The position numbers and the translations under genes are program-made. The notes under the pieces were generated by a model, which did no database searches, was not told the DNA's origin, and saw only the letters and a program-made list of their open reading frames with translations. From positions 1 through 64,000 of the forward strand of contig NW_027018065.1 of assembly GCF_032854445.1 (NCBI RefSeq): a stretch of DNA of 64,000 nucleotides, given 5' to 3'. Every line of letters begins with the position of its first letter. Within the stretch, counting starts at the first letter, position 1. This document shows positions 49,391-61,424 of the stretch, piece by piece. The DNA is from Liolophura sinensis (taxonomy: Eukaryota > Mollusca > Polyplacophora > Chitonida > Chitonidae).

Positions 49391-52300
49391 CCAAAAGATG
49401 CGGAATTGGGCCAGGTATCGGCAGCTGTTGAAAAATTGCCAATTTCCCTGGTTTCCATGGAGTAAGAGCCGTTGCTGTGCACGTGATTATGACATAAATG
49501 ATCATTCAATTGTCGCTACAGGCAAAAGTATTGGTGGGAGAGCAACGCGGTTTGCACCATTCGATTTCTCGTCACAAAATACGTCGGATAAGCCTCTTAC
49601 CAGCAGCACTGGAACAGTTTTCGCACTTTTGCATTTTTGCCTGGTCTTTTTGTTAATTGAAATCGGCTACACTCTACTCTGTACAATCGCGACTGGTCAT
49701 TACTATATTCAACTTTTGATTATAAGTTATGTGCCCTTCGGTAGCCCAGAAGACGTCAAATCTTTGGGCTAAGCCCATTTAACTCACCCAGCAATTGCCT
49801 TACTTCTAAGTGCAAGACAATCTCAATGTCTTTATCTACGTGTAGAAAAACCACACCATTTGTACGTGAGAAACACAAGGTTCTTGATACAGTCTGCTGT
49901 AAAAAGTACAACTGAACACTGACCCACTTCAGTAAGGTGCCAAAAGATGCGGAATTGAGCCAGGCATCGGCAGCTGTTGAAAAATTGCAAATTTCCCTGG
50001 TTTCCATGGAGTAAGAGCCGTTGCTGGGCACGTGATTATGACATAAATGATCATTGAATTGTCACTACAGCCAAAAGTATTGGTCGGAGAGCAACGCGGT
50101 TTGCACCATTCGATTTCTCGTCACAAAATACGTCGGATTAGCCTCTTACCAGCAGCACTGGAACAGTTTTTGCACTTTTGTATTCTGCCTGGTCTTTTTG
50201 TTAATTGAAATCGGCTACACTGTACTCTGTACAATCGCGACTGGTCATTACTATACTCAACTTTTGACTATAAGTTATGTGCCCTTCGGTAGCCCAGAAG
50301 ACCTGAAATCTTTGGGCCAAGCCCATTTAACTCACTCCAGCAATTGTCTTACTTCTAAGTCCAAGACAATCTCAATGTCTTTATCTACGTGTAGAAAAAC
50401 CACACCATTTGTACGTGAGAAACACAAGGCACTTGATACAGTCTGCTGTAAAAAGTACAACTGACCACAGACCCACATGAATAGGTGCCAAAAGATGCGG
50501 AATTGAGCCAGGCATCGGCAGCGTGTTGAAAAATTGCAAATTTCCCTGGTTTCCCATGGAGTAAGAGCCGTTGCTGTGCACGTGATTATGACATAAATGA
50601 TCATTCAATTGTCGCTACAGGGCAAAAGTATTGGTCGGAGAGCAACGCGGTTTGCACCATTCGATTTCTCGTCACAAAATACGTCGGATTAGCCTCTTAC
50701 CAGCAGCACTGGAACAATTTTTCCAATTTTGCGTTTTTGCCTGGTCTTTTTGTTAATTGAAATCGGCTACACTGTACTCTGTACAATCGCGACTGGTCAT
50801 TACTATATTCAACTTTTGACTATAAGTTATGTGCCCTTCGGTAGGCCCAGAAGACCTGAAATCTTTGGGCTAAGCCCATTTAACTCACCCAGCAATTGCC
50901 TTACTTCTAAGTGCAAGACAATCTCAATGTCTTTATCTACGTGTAGAAAAACCACACCATTTGTACGTGAGAAACACAAGGTACTTGATACAGTCTGCTG
51001 TAAAAGTACAACTGAACACTGACTAACTTCAGTAAGGTGCCAAAAGATGCGGAATTGAGCCAGGTATCGGCAGCTGTTGAAAAATTGCAAATTTCCCTGG
51101 TTTCCATGGAGTAAGAGCCGTTGCTGGGCACGTGATTATGACATAAATGATCATTCAATTGTCGCTACAGCCAAAAGTATTGGTCTAAGAGCAACGCGGT
51201 TTGCACCATTCGATTTCTCGTCACAAAATACGTCGGATTAGCCTCTTACCAGCAGCACTGGAACAGTTTTTCCACTTTTGCATTTTTGCCTGGTCTTTTT
51301 GTTAATTGAAATCGGCTACATTGTACTCTGTACAATCGCGACTGGTCATTACTATTTTCAACTTTTGACTATAAGTTATGTGCCCTTCGGTAGCCCAGAA
51401 GACGTCAAATCTTTGGGCTAAGCCCATTTAACTCACCCAGCAATTGCCTTACTTCTAAGTGCAAGACAATCTCAATGTCTTTATCTACGTGTAGAAAAAC
51501 CACACCATTTGTACATGAAAAACACCAGGTACTTGATACAGTCTGCTGTATAAAGTACAACTGAACACTGACTCACTTCAGTAAGGTGCCAAAAGATGCG
51601 GAATTGAGCCAGGTATCGGCAGCTGTTGAAAAATTGCAAATTTCCCTGGTTTCCATGGAGTAAGAGCCGTTGCTGTGCACGTGATTATGATATAAATGAT
51701 CATTCAATTGTCGCTACAGCCAAAAGTATTGGTCGGAGAGCAACGCGGATTGCACCATTCGATTTCTCGTCACAAAATACGTCGGATTAGCCTCTTACCA
51801 GCAGCACTGGAACAGTTTTTCCACTTTTGCATTTTTGCCTGGTCTTTTTGTTAATTGAAATCGGCTACACTGTACTCTGTACAATCGCGACTGGTCATTA
51901 CTATATTCAACTTTTGACTATAAGTTATGTGCCCTTCGGTAGCCCAGAAGACGTCAAATCTTTGGGCTAAGCCCATTTAACTCACCCAGCAATTGTCTCA
52001 CTTCTAAGTCCAAGACAATCTCAATGTCTTTATCTACGTGTAGAAAAACCACACCATTTGTACATAAAAAACACAAGGTTCTTGATACAGTCTGCTGTAA
52101 AAAGTACAACTAAACACTGACCCACATTTATAAGGTGCCAAAAGATGCGGAATTGGGCCAGGTATCGGCAGCTGTTGAAAAATTGCAAATATCCCTGGTT
52201 TCCATGGAGTAAGAGCCGTTGCTGGGCACGTGATTATGACATAAATGATTATTCAATTGTCGCTACAGGCAAAAGTATTGGTCGGAGAGCAACGCGGTTT

Positions 52301-53236
52301 GCACCACTCGATTTCTCGTCACAAAATACGTCGGATTAGCCTCTTACCAGCAGCACTGGAACAGTTTTTCCACTTTTGTATTTCTGCCTGGTCTTTTTGT
52401 TAATTGAAATCGGCTACACTGTACTCTGTACAATCGCGACTGGTCATTACTATATTCAACTTTTGACTATAAGTTATGTGCCCTTCGGTAGCCCAGAAGA
52501 CCTGAAATCTTTGGGCCAAGCCCATTTAACTCACCCAGCAATTGTCTTACTTCTAAGTCCAAGACAATCTCAATGTCTTTATCTACGTGTAGAAAAACCA
52601 CACCATTTGTACGTGAGAAACACAAGGTACTTGATACAGTCTGCTGTAAAAAGTACAACTGACCACAGACCCACATGAATAAGGTGCCAAAAGATGCGGA
52701 ATTGAGCCAGGCATCGGCAGCTGTTGAAAAATTGCAAATTTCCCTGGTTTCCATGGAGTAAGAGCCGTTGCTGTGCACGTGATTATGACATAAATGATCA
52801 TTCAATTGTCGCTACAGGCAAAAGTATTGGTCGGAGAGCAACGCGGTTTGCACCATTCGATTTCTCGTCACAAAATACGTCGGATTAGCCTCTTACCAGC
52901 AGCACTGGAACAATTTTTCCAATTTTGCGTTTTTGCCTGGTCTTTTTGTTAATTGAAATCGGCTACACTGGTACTATGTACAATCGTGAGTGGTCATTAC
53001 TATATTTAACTTTTGACTATAAGTTATGTGCCCTTCGGTAGCCCAGAAGACGTGAAATCTTTGGGCTAAGCCCATTTAACTCACCCAGCAATTGTCTTAC
53101 TTCTAAGTGCAAGACAATCTCAATGTCTTTATCTACGTGTAGAAAAACCACACCATTTGTACGTGAAAAACACAAGGTACTTGATACAGTCTGCTGTAAA
53201 AAGTACAACTGAACACTGACCCACTTCAGTAAGGTG
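49391..53236 (+). repeat. Monomers 90-96
   Basis: Starts: 49391, 49940, 50488, 51040, 51589, 52138, 52687. Tails: A, B, F-like (gactaac), I, C, B, A. Monomers 91-92 and 95-96 are relatives of 69-70 (tttgtatt, gtgagaaac with tail B, then gctgtgcacg and acaatttttccaattttgcg). A short indel cluster lies at 50.18-51.01 kb: gtattctgcc, ctcactccag, gaataggtgcc, gcagcgtgttg, ttcccatgg, cagggcaaa, gtaggccc, gtaaaagtac. Monomer 94 (51589) resembles monomer 80. Monomer 96 has actggtactatg (about 52969). Confidence 0.86.
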
Positions 53237-54334
53237 CCAAAAGATGCGGAATTGGGCCAGGCATCGGCAGCTGTTAAAAAATTGCAAATATCCCTGGTTT
53301 CCATGGAGTAAGAGCCGTTGCTGGGCACGTGATTATGACATAAATGATCGTTCAATTGTCGCTACAGCCAAACGTATTGGTCTGAGAGCAACGCCGATTA
53401 CACCATTCGATTTCTCGTCACAAAATACGTCGGATTAGTCTCTTACCAGCAGCACTGGAACAGGTTTTCCACTTTTGCATTTTTGCCTGGTCTTTTTGTT
53501 AATTGAAATCGGCTACACTGTACTCTGTACAATCGCGACTGGTCATTACTATATTCAACTTTTGACTATAAGTTATGTGCCCTTCGGTAGCCCAGAAGAC
53601 GTCAAATCTTTCGGCTAAGCCCATTTAACTCACCCAGCAATTGTCTTACTTCTAAGTGCAAGACAATCTCAATGTCTTTATCTACGTGTAGAAAAACCAC
53701 ACCATTTGTACCTGAAAAACACAAGGTACTTGATACAGTCTGCTGTAAAAAGTACAACTGAACACTGACCCACTTCAGTAAGGTGCCAAAAGATGCGGAA
53801 TTGAGCCAGGCATCGGCAGCTGTTGAAAAATTGCCAATTTCCCTGGTTTCCATGGAGTAAGAGCCGTTGCTGGGCACGTGATTATGACATAAATGATCAT
53901 TCAATTGTCACTACAGCCAAAAGTATTGGTCGGAGAGCAACGCGGTTTGCACCATTCGATTTCTCGTCACAAAATACGTCGGATTAGCCTCTTACCAGCA
54001 GCACTGGAACAGTTTTTCCACTTTTGCACTTTTGCCTGGTCTTTTTGTTAATTGAAATCGGCTACACTGTACTCTGTACAATCGCGACTGGTCATTACTA
54101 TATTCAACTTTTGACTATAAGTTATGTGCCCTTCGGTAGCCCAGAAGACGTCAAATCTTTGGGCTAAGCCCATTTAACTCACCCAGCAATTGTCTCACTT
54201 CTAAGTCCAAGACAATCTCAATGTCTTTATCTACGTGTAGAAAAACCACACCATTTGTACATAAAAAACACAAGGTTCTTGATACAGTCTGCTGTAAAAA
54301 GTACAACTAAACACTGACCCACATTTATAAGGTG
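53237..54334 (+). repeat. Monomers 97-98, copy a of a 9-monomer (4940-bp) register
   Basis: Starts: 53237, 53786. Tails A, C. From about 53356 to 54040 it matches 58296-58980. Shared private marks: ggtctgagagcaacgccgattacacc split across 53380-53405 and 58320-58345, cggattagtctc, aacaggttttcc, tttcggctaag, ttgccaatttcc and ttttgcactttt. After that the partner (monomer 107) carries its own rearrangement. Confidence 0.86.
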
Positions 54335-57300
54335 CCAAAAGATGCGGAATTGGGCCAGGTATCGGCAGCTGTTGAAAAATTGCAAATATCCCTGGTTTCC
54401 ATGGAGTAAGAGCCGTTGCTGGGCACGTGATTATGACATAAATGATTATTCAATTGTCGCTACAGACAAAAGTATTGGTCGGAGAGCAACGCGGTTTGCA
54501 CCACTCGATTTCTCGTCACAAAATACGTCGGATTAGCCTCTTACCAGCAGCACTGGAACAGTTTTTCCACTTTTGCATTTTTACCTGGTCTTTTTGTTAA
54601 TTGAAATCGGCTACACTGTACTCTGTACAATCGCGACTGGTCATTACTATATTCAACTTTTGACTATAAGTTATGTGCCCTTCGGTAGCCCAGAAGACCT
54701 GAAATCTTTGGGCCAAGCCCATTTGAATCACCCAGCAATTGTCTTACTTCTAAGTCTAAGACAATCTCAATGTCTTTATCTACGTGTAGAAAAACCACAC
54801 CATTTGTACGTGAAAAACACAAGGTACTTGATACAGTCTGCTGTAAAAAGTACAGCTGACCACAGACCCACATGAATAAGGTGCCAAAAGATGCGGAATT
54901 GAGCCAGGCAGCGGCAGCTGTTGAAAAATTGCAAATTTCCCTGGTTTCCATGGAGTAAGAGCCGTTGCTGGGCACGTGATTATGACATAAATGAATATTC
55001 AATTGTCGCTATAGCCAAACGTATTGGTCGGAGAGCAACGCGGATTGCACCATTCGATTTCTCGTCACAAAATACCCCGGATTAGCCTCTTACCAGCAGC
55101 ACTGGAACAGTTTTTCCAGTTTTGCATTTTTACCTGGTCTTTTTGTTAATTGAAATCGGCTACACTGTACTCTGTACAATCGCAACTGGTCATTACTATA
55201 TTCAACTTTTGACTATAAGTTATGTGCCCTTCGGTAGCCCAGAAGACCTGAAATCTTTGGGCTAAGCCCATTTAACTCACCCAGCAATTGTCTTACTTCT
55301 AATTCCAAGACAATCTCAATGTCTTTATCTACGTGTAGAAAAGCCACAGCATTTGTACGTGAAAAACACAAGGTACTTGATACAGTCTGCTGTAAAAAGT
55401 ATAACTAAACACTGGCCCACATTTATAAGGTGCCAAAAGATGCGGAATTGGGCCAGGCATCGGCAGCTGTTAAAAAATTGCAAATATCCCTGGTTTCCAT
55501 GGAGTAAGAGCCGTTGCTGGGCACGTGATTATGACATCAATATTCATTGATTTGTCGCTACAGCCAAAAGTATTGGTCGGAGAGCAACGCGGTTAGCACC
55601 ATTCGATTTCTCGTCACAAAATACGTCGGATTAGCCTCTTATCAGCAGCACTGGAACAGTTTTTCCACTTTTGCATTTTTGCCTGGTCTTTTTTTTTAAT
55701 TGAAATCGGCTACACTGTACTATGTACAATCGTGAGTGGTCATTACTATATTTAACTTTTGACTATAAGTTATGTGCCCTTCGGTAGCCCAGAAGACGTG
55801 AAATCTTTGGGCTAAGCCCATTTAACTCACCCAGCAATTGTCTTACTTCTAAGTCCAAGACAATCTCAATGTCTTTATCTACGTGTAGAAAAACCACACC
55901 ATTTGTACGTGAAAAACACAAGGTACTTGATACAGTCTGCTGTAAAAAGTACAACTGAACACTGACCCACTTCAGTAAGGTGCCAAAAGATGCGGAATTG
56001 GGCCAGGCATCGGCAGCTGTTAAAAAATTGCAAATATCCCTGGTTTCCATGGAGTAAGAGCCGTTGCTGGGCACGTGATTATGACATAAATGATCATTCA
56101 ATTGTCGCTACAGCCAAAAGTATTGGTCGGAGAGGAACGCGGTTTGCACCATTCAATTTCTCGTCACAAAATACGTCGGATTAGCCTCTTACCAGCAGCA
56201 CTGGAACAGTTTTTCCACTTTTGTATTTTTGCCTGGTCTTTTTGTTAATTGAAATCGGCTACACTGTACTCTGTACAATCGCGACTGGTCATTACTATAT
56301 TCAACTTTTGACTATAAGTTATGTGCCCTTCGGTAGCCCAGAAGACTTGAAATCTTTGGGCTAAGCCCATTTAACTCACCCAGCAATTGTCTTACTTCTA
56401 AGTCCAAGACAATCTCAATGTCTTTATCTACGTGTAGAAAAACCACACCATTTGTACATAAAAAACACAAGGTACTTGATACAGTCTGCTGTAAAAAGTA
56501 CAACTAAACACTGACCCACATTTATAAGGTGCCAAAAGATGCGGAATTGGGCCAGGCATCGGCAGCTGTTAAAAATTGCAAATATCCCTGGTTTCCATGG
56601 AGTAAGAGCCGTTGCTGGGCACGTGATTATGACATAAATGATCATTCAATTGTCACTACAGCCAAAAGTATTGGTCGGAGAGCAACGCGGTTTGCACCAT
56701 TCGATTTCTCGTCACAAAATACGTCGGATTAGCCTCTTACCAGCAGCACTGGAACAGTTTTTCCAGTTTTGCATTTTTACCTGGTCTTTTTGTTAATTGA
56801 AATCGGCTACACTGTACTCTGTACAATCGCAACTGGTCATTACTATATTCAACTTTTGACTATAAGTTATGTGCCCTTCGGTAGCCCAGAAGACCTGAAA
56901 TCTTTGGGCCAAGCCCATTTAACTCACCCAGCAATTGTCTTACTTCTAATTCCAAGACAATCTCAATGTCTTTATCTACGTGTAGAAAAACCACACCATT
57001 TGTACGTGAAAAACACAAGGTACTTGATACAGTCTGCTGTAAAAAGTACAACTGACCACAGACCCACATGAATAAGGTGCCAAAAGATGCGGAATTGAGC
57101 CAGGCTTCGGCAGCTGTTGAAAAATTGCAAATTTCCCTGGTTTCCATGGAGTAAGAGCCGTTGCTGGGCAGGTGATTATGACATAAATGATCATTCAATT
57201 GTCGCTACAGCCAAACGTATTGGTCTGAGAGCAACGCGGTTTGCACCATTCGATTTCTCGTCACAAAATACGTCGGATTAGCCTCTTACCAGCAGCACTG

Positions 57301-58176
57301 GAACAGTTTTTCCACTTTTGCATTTTTGCCTGGTCTTTTTGTTAATTGAAATCGGCTACACTGTACTATGTACAATCGCGACTGGTCATTACTATATTTA
57401 ACTTTTGACTATAAGTTATGTGCCCTTCGGTAGCCCAGAAGACGTCAAATCTTTGGGCTAAGCCCATTTAACTCACCCAGCAATTGCCTTACTTCTAAGT
57501 GCAAGACAATCTCAATGTCTTTATCTACGTGTAGAAAAACCACACCATTTGTACCTGAAAAACACAAGGTACTTGATACAGTCTGCTGTAAAAAGTACAA
57601 CTGAACACTGACTCACTTCAGTAAGGTGCCAAAAGATGCGGAATTGAGCCAGGCATCGGCAGCTGTTGAAAAATTGCAAATTTCCCTGGTTTCCATGGAG
57701 TAAGAGCCGTTGCTGGGCACGTGATTATGACATAAATGATCATTCAATTGTCACTACAGCCAAAAGTATTGGTCGGAGAGCAACGCGGTTTGCACCATTC
57801 GATTTCTCGTCACAAAATACGTCGGATTAGCCTCTTACCAGCAGCACTGGAACAGTTTTTCCAGTTTTGCATTTTTACCTGGTCCTTTTGTTAATTGAAA
57901 TCGGCTACACTGTACTCTGTACAATCGCGACTGGTCATTACTATATTCAACTTTTGACTATAAGTTATGTGCCCTTCGGTAGCCCAGAAGACCTGAAATC
58001 TTTGGGCCAAGCCCATTTAACTCACCGAGCAATTGTCTTACTTCTAATTCCAAGACAATCTCAATGTCTTTATCTACGTGTAGAAAACCACACCATTTGT
58101 ACGTGAAAAACACAAGGTACTTGATACAGTCTGCTGTAAAAAGTACAACTGACCACAGACCCACATGAATAAGGTG
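54335..58176 (+). repeat. Monomers 99-105
   Basis: Starts: 54335, 54884, 55433, 55983, 56532, 57080, 57629. Tails: B, H, A, C, B, I, B. Monomer 100 has gcagcggcag, gaatattcaattg, aataccccgg. Monomer 101 has the alternative dyad (55536-55551), ggttagcacc, and gttttttttaattg where a G has become T (about 55690). Monomers 102-103 match 84-85. Allele aattccaag with tcgcaactgg marks monomers 87, 100 and 103. Monomer 104 has gggcaggtg. Confidence 0.86.
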
Positions 58177-58898
58177 CCAAAAGATGCGGAATTGAGCCAG
58201 GCATCGGCAGCTGTTGAAAAATTGCAAATTTCCCTGGTTTCCATGGAGTAAGAGCCGTTGCTGGGCACGTGATTATGACATAAATGATCATTCAATTGTC
58301 GCTACAGCCAAACGTATTGGTCTGAGAGCAACGCCGATTACACCATTCGATTTCTCGTCACAAAATACGTCGGATTAGTCTCTTACCAGCAGCACTGGAA
58401 CAGGTTTTCCACTTTTGCATTTTTGCCTGGTCTTTTTGTTAATTGAAATCGGCTACACTGTACTCTGTACAATCGCGACTGGTCATTACTATATTCAACT
58501 TTTGACTATAAGTTATGTGCCCTTCGGTAGCCCAGAAGACGTCAAATCTTTCGGCTAAGCCCATTTAACTCACCCAGCAATTGTCTTACTTCTAAGTGCA
58601 AGACAATCTCAATGTCTTTATCTACGTGTAGAAAAACCACACCATTTGTACCTGAAAAACACAAGGTACTTGATACAGTCTGCTGTAAAAAGTACAACTG
58701 AACACTGACCCACTTCAGTAAGGTGCCAAAAGATGCGGAATTGAGCCAGGCATCGGCAGCTGTTGAAAAATTGCCAATTTCCCTGGTTTCCATGGAGTAA
58801 GAGCCGTTGCTGGGCACGTGATTATGACATAAATGATCATTCAATTGTCACTACAGCCAAAAGTATTGGTCGGAGAGCAACGCGTTTTGCACCATTCG

Positions 58899-58929
58899 AT
58901 TTCTCGTCACAAAATACGTGACGAGAAAT
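58899..58929. repeat. Fold-back hairpin created by a 14-bp inverted insertion
   Basis: Left arm 58899-58910 atttctcgtcac, 7-base spacer aaaatac, right arm 58918-58929 gtgacgagaaat; the arms are perfect reverse complements over 12 bp. In all other monomers the left arm is followed directly by aaaatacgtcggatt. Here gacgagaaatacgt is inserted after aaaatacgt, then the normal sequence resumes. The insert copies the upstream strand in inverse orientation, the signature expected of replication template switching. Confidence 0.93.
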
Positions 58930-59019
58930 ACGTCGGATTAGCCTCTTACCAGCAGCACTGGAACAGTTTTTCCACTTTTGCACTTTTACCTGATCTTTTT
59001 GTTAATTGAAATCGGCTAC

Positions 59020-59029
59020 TAGTAAATTC
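59020..59029 (+). other. 28-bp to 10-bp replacement in monomer 107
   Basis: After aatcggctac the usual 28 bp (starting actgtactctg and ending gactggtc) are replaced by tagtaaattc, and the normal attactatattc follows. This removes the TGTAC-TCT-GTACA dyad from this one monomer. The source of the 10 bases is not obvious in the nearby sequence. Confidence 0.85.
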
Positions 59030-59270
59030 ATTACTATATTCAACTTTTGACTATAAGTTATGTGCCCTTCGGTAGCCCAGAAGACCTGAAATCTTTGGGC
59101 TAAGCCCATTTAACTCACCCAGCAATTGTCTTACTTCTAAGTGCAAGACAATCTCAATGTCTTTATCTACGTGTAGAAAAACCACACCATTTGTACATAA
59201 AAAACACAAGGTACTTGATACAGTCTGCTGTAAAAAGTACAACTAAACACTGACCCACATTTATAAGGTG

Positions 59271-60918
59271 CCAAAAGATGCGGAATTGGGCCAGGCATCG
59301 GCAGCTGTTAAAAAATTGCAAATATCACTGGTTTCCATGGAGTAAGAGCCGTTGCTGGGCACGTGATTATGACATCAATATTCATTGATTTGTCGCTACA
59401 GCCAAAATTATTGGTCGGAGAGCAACGCGGTTTGCACCATTCGATTTCTCGTCACAAAATACGTCGGATTAGACTCTTATCAACAGCACTGGAACAGTTT
59501 TTCCACTTTTGCATTTTTGCCTGGTCTTTTTGTTAATTGAAATCGGCTACACTGTACTATGTACAATCGCGAGTGGTCATTACTATATTTAACTTTTGAC
59601 TATAAGTTATGTGCCCTTCGGTAGCCCAGAAGACTTGAAATCTTTGGGCTAAGCCCATTTAACTCACCCAGCAATTGCCTTACTTCTAAGTGCAAGACAA
59701 TCTCAATGTCTTTATCTACGTGTAGAAAAACCACACCATTTGTACATGAAAAACACAAGGTACTTGATACAGTCTGCTATAAAAAGTACAATTGAACACT
59801 GACTCACTTCAGTAAGGTGCCAAAAGATGCGGAATTGAGCCAGGCATCGGCAGCTGTTGAAAAATTGCAAATTTCCCTGGTTTCCATGGAGTAAGAGCCG
59901 TTGCTGGGCACGTGATTATAACATAAATGATCATTCAATTGTCACTACAGCCAAAAGTATTGGTCGGAGAGCAACGCGGTTTGCACCATTCGATTTCTCG
60001 TCACAAAATACGTCGGATTAGCCTCTTACCAGCAGCACTGGAACAGTTTTTCCACTGTTGCATTTTTACCGGGTCGTTTTGTTAATTGAAATCGGCTACA
60101 CTGTACTCTGTACAATCGCGAATGGTGATTACTATATTCAACTTTTGACTATAAGTTATGTGCCCTTCGGTAGCCCAGAAGACCTGAAATCTTTGGGCCA
60201 AGCCCATTTAACTCACCCAGCAATTGTCTTACTTCTAAGTGCAAGACAATCTCAATGTCTTTACCTAAGTGTAGAAAAACCACACCATTTGTACGTGAAA
60301 AACACAAGGTACTTGATACAGTCTGCTGTAAAAAGTTACAACTGACCACAGACCCACATGAATAAGGTGCCAAAAGATGCGGAATTGAGCCAGGCATCGG
60401 CAGCTGTTGAAAAATTGCAAATTTCCCTGGTTTCCATGGAGTAAGAGCCGTTGCTGGGCAGGTGATTATGACATAAATGATCATTCAATTGTCGCTACAG
60501 CCAAAAGTATTGGTCTGAGAGCAACGCGGATTACACCATTCGATTTCTCGTCACAAAATGCGTCGGATTAGTCTCTTACCAGCAGCACTGGAACAGGTTT
60601 TCCACTTTTGCATTTTTGCCTGGTCTTTTTGTTAATTGAAATCGGCTACACTGTACTCTGTACAATCGCGACTGGTCATTACTATATTCAACTTTTGACT
60701 ATAAGTTATGTGCCCTTCGGTAGCCCAGAAGACCTAAAATCTTTGGGCTCAGCCCATTTAACTCACCCAGCAATTGTCTTACTTCTAAGTGCAAGACAAT
60801 CTCAATGTCTTTATCTACGTGTAGAAAAACCACACCATTTGTACATAAAAAACACAAGGTACTTGATACAGTCTGCTGTAAAAAGTACAACTAAACACTG
60901 ACCCACATTTATAAGGTG
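59271..60918 (+). repeat. Monomers 108-110
   Basis: Starts: 59271, 59820, 60370. Tails: I, B, C. Monomer 108 has the alternative dyad (59374-59389), atcactggtttcc, ggattagactcttatcaac, gtctgctataaaaag and acaattgaac. Monomer 109 has cactgttgc, accgggtcgtttt, gcgaatggtgatt, tacctaagtg and aaagttacaactg. Monomer 110 has gggcaggtg, ggtctgagagc, ggattacacc, aaaatgcgtcgg and gggctcagcc. Divergence from the typical monomer is higher here than on the left side. Confidence 0.86.
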
Positions 60919-61424
60919 CCAAAAGATGCGGAATTGGGCCAGGCATCGGCAGCTGTTAAAAAATTGCAAATATCCCTGGTTTCCATGGAGTAAGAGCCGT
61001 TGCTGGGCACGTGATTATGACATCAATATTCATTGATTTGTCGCTACAGCCAAAAGTATTGGTCGGAGAGCAACGCGGTTTGCACCATTCGATTTCTCGT
61101 CACAAAATACGTCGGATTAGCCTCTTACCAGCAGCACTGGAACAGTTTTTCCACTTTTGCATTTTTGCCTGGTCTTTTTGTTAATTGAAATCGGCTACAC
61201 TGTACTATGTACAATCGCGAGGGGTCATTACTATATTTAACTTTTGACTATAAGTTATGTGCCCTTCGGTAGCCCAGAAGACGTCAAATCTTTGGGCCAA
61301 GACAATCTCAATGTCTTTATCTACGTGTAGAAAAACCACACCATTTGTACGTGAAAAACACAAGGTACTTGATACAGTCTGCTGTAAAAAGTACAACTAA
61401 ACACTGACCCACATTTATAAGGTG
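60919..61424 (+). repeat. Short monomer 111 (506 bp) with a 43-bp deletion
   Basis: At 61297-61301 a single CCAAG stands where a full monomer has two CCAAG copies 43 bp apart (gggccaagccc and aagtccaagac). The 43 bp between them, plus one repeat copy, are missing. It also carries the alternative dyad (61022-61037), tgtactatgtaca and gcgaggggtcat. Tail C. Confidence 0.93.

Larger units (their letters stand above)
58177..59270 (+). repeat. Monomers 106-107, copy b of the 4940-bp register, rearranged
   Basis: Starts: 58177, 58726. Tails A, C. It is the partner of 53356-54040. Monomer 107 is 545 bp: it gains 14 bp by a fold-back insertion at 58899-58929 and loses 18 bp net by a replacement at 59020-59029. 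The two changes sit about 90 bp apart in one monomer and in no other monomer of the window. Confidence 0.9.
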
